Positions 60,413-64,000 of a DNA stretch of 64,000 nucleotides are shown piece after piece; position 1 is the stretch's first letter; every line of letters begins with the position of its first letter. Both the position numbers and the translations under genes were made by a program. The stretch comes from Actinoallomurus bryophytorum (GTDB lineage: Bacteria > Actinomycetota > Actinomycetes > Streptosporangiales > Streptosporangiaceae), in NCBI RefSeq assembly GCF_006716425.1, contig NZ_VFOZ01000001.1, positions 2,294,001 to 2,358,000 of the forward strand, given 5' to 3'. Below the pieces are notes generated by a model. The model was not told the DNA's origin. It searched no databases and worked only from the letters and a program-made list of their open reading frames with translations.

Positions 60413-61972
60413 TCACCGGGCGGCCGGAGTGCCGTTCTTGACGCACACCGAGTCGGCGGCGGGAAGGTCGCCCGTGCTCAAGTAGGCGTTCACGGCGTCG
60501 TTGACGCAGTCGTCGCCGTATCGCGGATAGACGGCGTGAATGCGCGCGCCGCTCAGCGTCAGCAGCCGGGAGCCGGTCATCAGGCGATGCAGAGCCTGCC
60601 CGCCCTGGTAGATGGTGCGCGTGTCGCCGGTCGAGGCCACGATCAGCGCTGGAACACCGTTGTGCACCTGGGTGGGACGCTCACGCGGTGACACGGGCCA
60701 GAAGGCACAGGGACTGATGTCGGTGAGGAACGGGCCGAGGAAGGGCTCGTGCACGCGGCTGCGTTCGATCTTCCGCCAGTAGACCTCCGGGTCCCGGTCG
60801 ACCGTGCGGTCGCCGCAGAAGACGGCCGCCTGTGAGCTGCCGGTCGCCGAGGCCGCGTCGGTCAGCATGAAGTTCAGGGTGTCCTCGAGGTTGGGGGTGG
60901 GCTGGACCTTGGCACCGCCGGCGGCGTCCTTGAGCACGCCTACGGCGGCGGCCAGGCCGGCACTGGCCTCGTCGCGGTCGTCGTCCAGGCCGTTGAACAG
61001 CACGAAGGGCACCAAGTGCTCGTCCACTCGGTAGCGGCCGACCTCCAGCGGCCGTTTCGCCGCGGCGCGGTCGATGCGGTCCACGGTGGCCAGCACCGCG
61101 CCCGGAGCGTCGCCCAGGTGGTATTCGCCGTCGTGGCGGGCGGCCCATGCCGCCCAGTCGTGCAGTGCGGCCTCGTTCGCCGGGGCGGCGTCCGCCAGCA
61201 TTTCCTCGGCGCCGTACCGGCGCGGGTCCACGGCGCTGTCGAGCACGACGCGGTCGGCGTTGCGGGGGAACAGCTGGGTGTAGACCGCGCCGAGGTAGGT
61301 GCCGTACGACCCTCCCCAGTACGAGATCTTCCGCTCCCCCAGAGCGGCACGGACGACGTCCATGTCACGTGCAGTGTTGCGGGTGCTGATGTAAGCCAGC
61401 ATGCCGGGGGAGGCCTTGGCGCATCGGGTGGCCAGGTCGCGCTCGAACCCGACCGTCCGCTCGAACCCGGCGCGGTCGAGCCCGGCCGAGCGGGTGAAGG
61501 TGCCGGTCGGCCAGCCGCAGTCCAGCGGAGTGCTGCGCCCGCTGGACCGCGGGTCCATGCCGATCAGGTCATAGCGTGGCCCGGCGTCCTTCATGAGCGT
61601 ACGGAAGTCGGGCGGCAGGTCGATCGACCCACCGCCGGGGCCTCCCCCGTTGAGCAGCATCGCGCCGATCCGGTGAGCCGTGTCGGTGGCCTTGAGCCGT
61701 GAGATCGTCACCGAGATGGAGCGACCGCCCGGGTCGGCGTAGTCGAGCGGCACCCGCAGCTCGGCGCACCGGACCCCGGCCTGGTCGAGTCCCTTGCCCA
61801 GGTCGTCGGTTGAGCTCTGCTGACATTTCTGCCAGGCGATGTTCTGGGCGTAGTACCGGGAAAGAGCGCTGGAGGCCGAGGCTCCCGAGGTGGCGACGAG
61901 GCCGCCCGCGGCCAGTCCGGCGACGGCCAGGCCGGCCAGCGTCTTCTTCGGAACAGATCGGATCGTGATCAT
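60413..61972 (-). CDS. Secreted alpha/beta hydrolase, tripeptidyl aminopeptidase (S33) type
   Basis: 519 residues. Signal peptide (KTLAGLAVAGLAAGGLVATS); S33 core with LLNGGGPGGGS (oxyanion) and nucleophile Ser222 in YWGGSYGTYLG. A TAP-like C-terminal domain with the Asp in ALIVASTGDTRTIYQGGQAL and His in ARIHAVYPRYGDDCVN completes it. It releases N-terminal peptides extracellularly. The motif before the nucleophile reads MDPRSSGRSTPLDC where most relatives have MDPRGTG. Confidence 0.9.
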   Translation of the reverse strand: MITIRSVPKKTLAGLAVAGLAAGGLVATSGASASSALSRYYAQNIAWQKCQQSSTDDLGKGLDQAGVRCAELRVPLDYADPGGRSISVTISRLKATDTAHRIGAMLLNGGGPGGGSIDLPPDFRTLMKDAGPRYDLIGMDPRSSGRSTPLDCGWPTGTFTRSAGLDRAGFERTVGFERDLATRCAKASPGMLAYISTRNTARDMDVVRAALGERKISYWGGSYGTYLGAVYTQLFPRNADRVVLDSAVDPRRYGAEEMLADAAPANEAALHDWAAWAARHDGEYHLGDAPGAVLATVDRIDRAAAKRPLEVGRYRVDEHLVPFVLFNGLDDDRDEASAGLAAAVGVLKDAAGGAKVQPTPNLEDTLNFMLTDAASATGSSQAAVFCGDRTVDRDPEVYWRKIERSRVHEPFLGPFLTDISPCAFWPVSPRERPTQVHNGVPALIVASTGDTRTIYQGGQALHRLMTGSRLLTLSGARIHAVYPRYGDDCVNDAVNAYLSTGDLPAADSVCVKNGTPAAR

Positions 61973-61997
61973 GAATGTCCTTTCGCGGTGACGAGTG

Positions 61998-63185
61998 TCA
62001 GCGGTCTTCGCACAAGGCGGTCTGAACGGCGTCGTGCATGGTCAGGTACGCCTGCTCGGAGTCGACGCTCTGGTTGAGGACGAGTTGCACGCGCCGGCCG
62101 CCGGGGGCGATCCCGCCGGCCGTGTCGTAGCCGGGCACGCTGCCTCCGTGGCCCCAGTACAGACCGCCGCACCTGAGCGGGGTGGAGATCAGTCCGAGGC
62201 CGTACCTGGCGTCCTTCCATGTACGGTCCGGGTCGGCGGGCACCGTGGTGGTCATCTGTGCGAGCAGGGCTTTGGGCAACAGCCGGCCGCCGAGCAGCGC
62301 GGCGAAGAACCGGTTCTCGTCGGCGAGACTGGACACCAGCGCACCGCCGACGCCCCCGTACGACATGTTGAAGTCGCTGACATCGACCCGTCCGGTGTCG
62401 GCGGCCTGGTAGCCGCGCGGATGCGGTCCTCTGATGCGACGCGAGTCACCGGGCCAGTAGGTGTCCCGCAACCCCAGTGGCGAGATGATCCGCCGGGTGA
62501 TCTCGGTGGTCGGGTCGTGGCCGGTGACCTTCTGGATGATCATTCCGGCGATGACGAAGTTGGTCGTCGAGTAGGTCCAGCTCTCCGTGGGATGCGGCTG
62601 GGCGAGCGCCGTCGCGACCTCCTCGCGCGGCTCGAAGTGCTGGAAGCGCCACTGCTGGACGTGATCCCAGTCGAGTGCGGCGACGTGATCGGGAAGGCCG
62701 CTGGTGTGCTGGAGGAGCTCCCGTACGGTGATCTTTCTGCCGTCGTAGCCGTTCGAGCGGATCAGACCGGGCAGGTAGTGCTCCACCGAGGCGTCCAGCG
62801 CGACACGTCGTTCGGCGGCGAGCTGCAGCACCACCGTCGCGGTGAAGGACTTGGTCGTGCTGCCGATCCGGATCCGTTCGCCGCCGCGCATCGGCCGGCC
62901 GGTCCGCACGTCGGCCAGTCCACTGGTGCCGGTCCACCGCCCGCAGGCCGGGTCGTCCACCTGCGCGGCCGCTCCCGCCATGCCGTACTGGCCGGTCAGT
63001 GCGTCCAGTTCCCGCTGGAGACCTGCGTGTCCGCCGCATCCATCCGGCCTCGCCGGCATGTCGCCGGCGCCGGCGGGAGCGGCACCGGCCAGCGCCATGG
63101 CCAGCCCGGCGCCGGCCACCGCGAGCCCCCGGCGCCTTCCTTTCCGGACGGCGGGGTTCTTCCCAAGAAACGACCGATTTCCCAT
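61998..63185 (-). CDS. Secreted beta-lactamase-like serine hydrolase (class C/D-alanyl-D-alanine carboxypeptidase type)
   Basis: 395 residues. Signal peptide (GLAVAGAGLAMALAGAAPA); Ser109-x-x-Lys112 in STTKSF, YSTTNFVIAG in place of the usual YSNTN, and HGGSVPGY for the third motif. It resembles peptidases/esterases acting on cell wall or secreted substrates. ATG 63185 is preferred. It lies 25 bp downstream of nothing on its strand but is followed by the S33 hydrolase gene (25 bp), so the two are cotranscribed. Confidence 0.9.
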   Translation of the reverse strand: MGNRSFLGKNPAVRKGRRRGLAVAGAGLAMALAGAAPAGAGDMPARPDGCGGHAGLQRELDALTGQYGMAGAAAQVDDPACGRWTGTSGLADVRTGRPMRGGERIRIGSTTKSFTATVVLQLAAERRVALDASVEHYLPGLIRSNGYDGRKITVRELLQHTSGLPDHVAALDWDHVQQWRFQHFEPREEVATALAQPHPTESWTYSTTNFVIAGMIIQKVTGHDPTTEITRRIISPLGLRDTYWPGDSRRIRGPHPRGYQAADTGRVDVSDFNMSYGGVGGALVSSLADENRFFAALLGGRLLPKALLAQMTTTVPADPDRTWKDARYGLGLISTPLRCGGLYWGHGGSVPGYDTAGGIAPGGRRVQLVLNQSVDSEQAYLTMHDAVQTALCEDR

Positions 63186-63241
63186 GACGCCAGGGGACCG
63201 CGAAAGGGAGGGCGCGGTCACTGGCGCGGGCTCCAGTCCCA

Positions 63242-63263
63242 GGACTAGTGCAGGGACTAGTGC
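63242..63263. promoter_or_regulatory. Tandem direct repeat between divergent genes
   Basis: GGACTAGTGC occurs twice (63242-63251 and 63254-63263), 12 bp apart, and AGTCCC just upstream is the inverse of GGGACT. The site lies between the leftward serine hydrolase and the rightward histidine kinase. Tandem repeats of this size often bind response regulators. Confidence 0.5.
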
Positions 63264-63296
63264 CGGTGGCCGGTGGCCACGGTAGCTTCGGGTGCT

Positions 63297-64000
63297 GTGG
63301 CATCCGTCGCGCGCACTTCGTGGCAGGCCATGGCGGGCGGCCCGGTCCGTTTCCTGTCATCGAGCCGGCCGTGGCGGTCCTTCGCCTATCTGCTCAGTGG
63401 CGCGGTCGTCGGACTGGCGTGCATGGTCACGCTGGTCCTGCTGACCTTGAGCGGGGCCGTGCTCGCGCTGGTCCTGGTCGGGCTGTTGCTGCTGCCGGGC
63501 GTGGTCCTGCTCGGCGTTCCGGTCGCCGAGGTCGAACGCCTCCGGCTGCGGCTGGTCGATCCGCTTCCCGTGACCGGAGGGCATCGCGCCCCGGCGGCAC
63601 CCGGCCCCTCCGCCTGGGTACGCACCAGAATGGGCGAGGGGGCGACCTGGCGGGAGTTCGCCTACACGGTGCTGCTGGCGATCGGTCTGGGGCCCGTCGA
63701 CCTTCTCGTGGCCTGCGGCATCCCGCTGCTGACCGGCGCCCTGCTGTTCGCCGCGATCGGCTCGCTGGTCTACCCCCACACCACCGTCGCCCTGGTGGTG
63801 TTCTCGCTGTCCGGCCCGGGTGCGACGGTGGCCGGCGTGCTCCTCGCGGCACTGGTCGCCGTCATGGGGGCGTATCTGATGACGTTCGTCGCGGCGGGGC
63901 ACGCCACGCTCGCCCGCCTGCTGCTCGGCTGCCGCGAGGAACAGCTGGCCGCGCAGGTCGCCCAGATCTCACTCTCGCGCCGTCGGCTGGTGGACGCCTT
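63297..64000 (+). CDS. Sensor histidine kinase, membrane sensor domain (partial, cut by window end)
   Basis: An open frame from GTG 63297 or ATG 63330 to the end of the window. Two sensor-domain halves are seen, each with paired transmembrane helices: FAYLLSGAVVGLACMVTLVL, ALVLVGLLLLPGVVLLGVPV; then WREFAYTVLLAIGLGPVDLL, VAAGHATLARLLLG. The repeated W-R-(S/E)-F-A-Y motif is typical of the actinobacterial 'Putative sensor' (PF13796) domain of NarL-partnered histidine kinases. The DHp/CA domains lie beyond the window. Confidence 0.75.
   Translation, partial: MASVARTSWQAMAGGPVRFLSSSRPWRSFAYLLSGAVVGLACMVTLVLLTLSGAVLALVLVGLLLLPGVVLLGVPVAEVERLRLRLVDPLPVTGGHRAPAAPGPSAWVRTRMGEGATWREFAYTVLLAIGLGPVDLLVACGIPLLTGALLFAAIGSLVYPHTTVALVVFSLSGPGATVAGVLLAALVAVMGAYLMTFVAAGHATLARLLLGCREEQLAAQVAQISLSRRRLVDA

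Noticed and set aside
1-64000. CRISPR arrays
   Set aside because: No regularly spaced short repeats with unique spacers were found.

Overview
The window is high-GC (about 68-70%) chromosomal DNA from an actinomycete. Signs are GC-rich codon use, SigB-type and ECF sigma factors, GAF/PP2C phosphatases, MmyB-type and MocR regulators, several F420-linked oxidoreductases, a membrane Ser/Thr kinase, and many secreted carbohydrate-active or beta-structured proteins. The gene mix fits Streptosporangiales/Thermomonosporaceae (Actinoallomurus or Actinomadura relatives), but no rRNA or other phylogenetic marker is present, so this is inference. Much of the first half is accessory DNA full of broken genes.

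Region 1 (1-10.5 kb) is a stress-response neighbourhood: a SigB/F/G-type sigma factor, an ECF sigma factor, two paralogous UBP-type zinc-finger proteins (one upstream of a fatty-acid desaturase), a GAF-PP2C phosphatase, small membrane and HTH-like proteins and an SRPBCC protein. Four genes or operons here share an upstream element of about 75 bp, suggesting one regulon. A LysR fragment and a YihY/BrkB fragment are decay products.

Region 2 (11-15.3 kb) holds an aldo/keto reductase with an AraC-type regulator, a 70-bp repeat flanking a beheaded deazaflavin-dependent oxidoreductase gene, and fused remnants of two transposases.

Region 3 (15.4-24.6 kb) looks like a small genomic island. It carries a leaderless, probably autoregulated wHTH gene coupled to an unknown gene. 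Convergent to these is an operon of an XRE-ImmA/IrrE metallopeptidase and a protein with the zinc-site signature of tRNA-guanine transglycosylases. Three copies of a tRNA-Lys 3' end follow, separating an IS481-like remnant, a PF04672-type methyltransferase, a small secreted protein and a truncated GH15 gene. A DUF5984 protein and a frameshifted membrane-anchored protein lie just beyond. The XRE-ImmA/TGT-like pair is the best candidate for an undescribed system.

Region 4 (24.6-43.4 kb): two SDR/MmyB divergent pairs flank a block of secreted enzymes (trypsin-like protease, (alpha/alpha)6 glycosidase with CBM, a gutted GH3 gene), a Ser/Thr kinase with an external ricin-type lectin domain, a tail-spike-like beta-helix protein, a giant LuxR/AAA regulator and a tectonin-type beta-propeller protein. 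An aminoglycoside phosphotransferase gene with its middle deleted lies near the end.

Region 5 (43.4-64 kb) is more ordinary: aldo/keto reductase, MFS transporter, TetR regulators, quinone-oxidoreductase-like MDR, a 1123-residue helical-repeat protein, MocR regulator divergent from an AhpD-like protein, PEP mutase/isocitrate lyase-like enzyme, aquaporin overlapping a HAD phosphatase antisense, F420-linked enzymes, two secreted beta-structured proteins, an S33 peptidase, a beta-lactamase-like serine hydrolase, and the start of a sensor histidine kinase cut by the window end.
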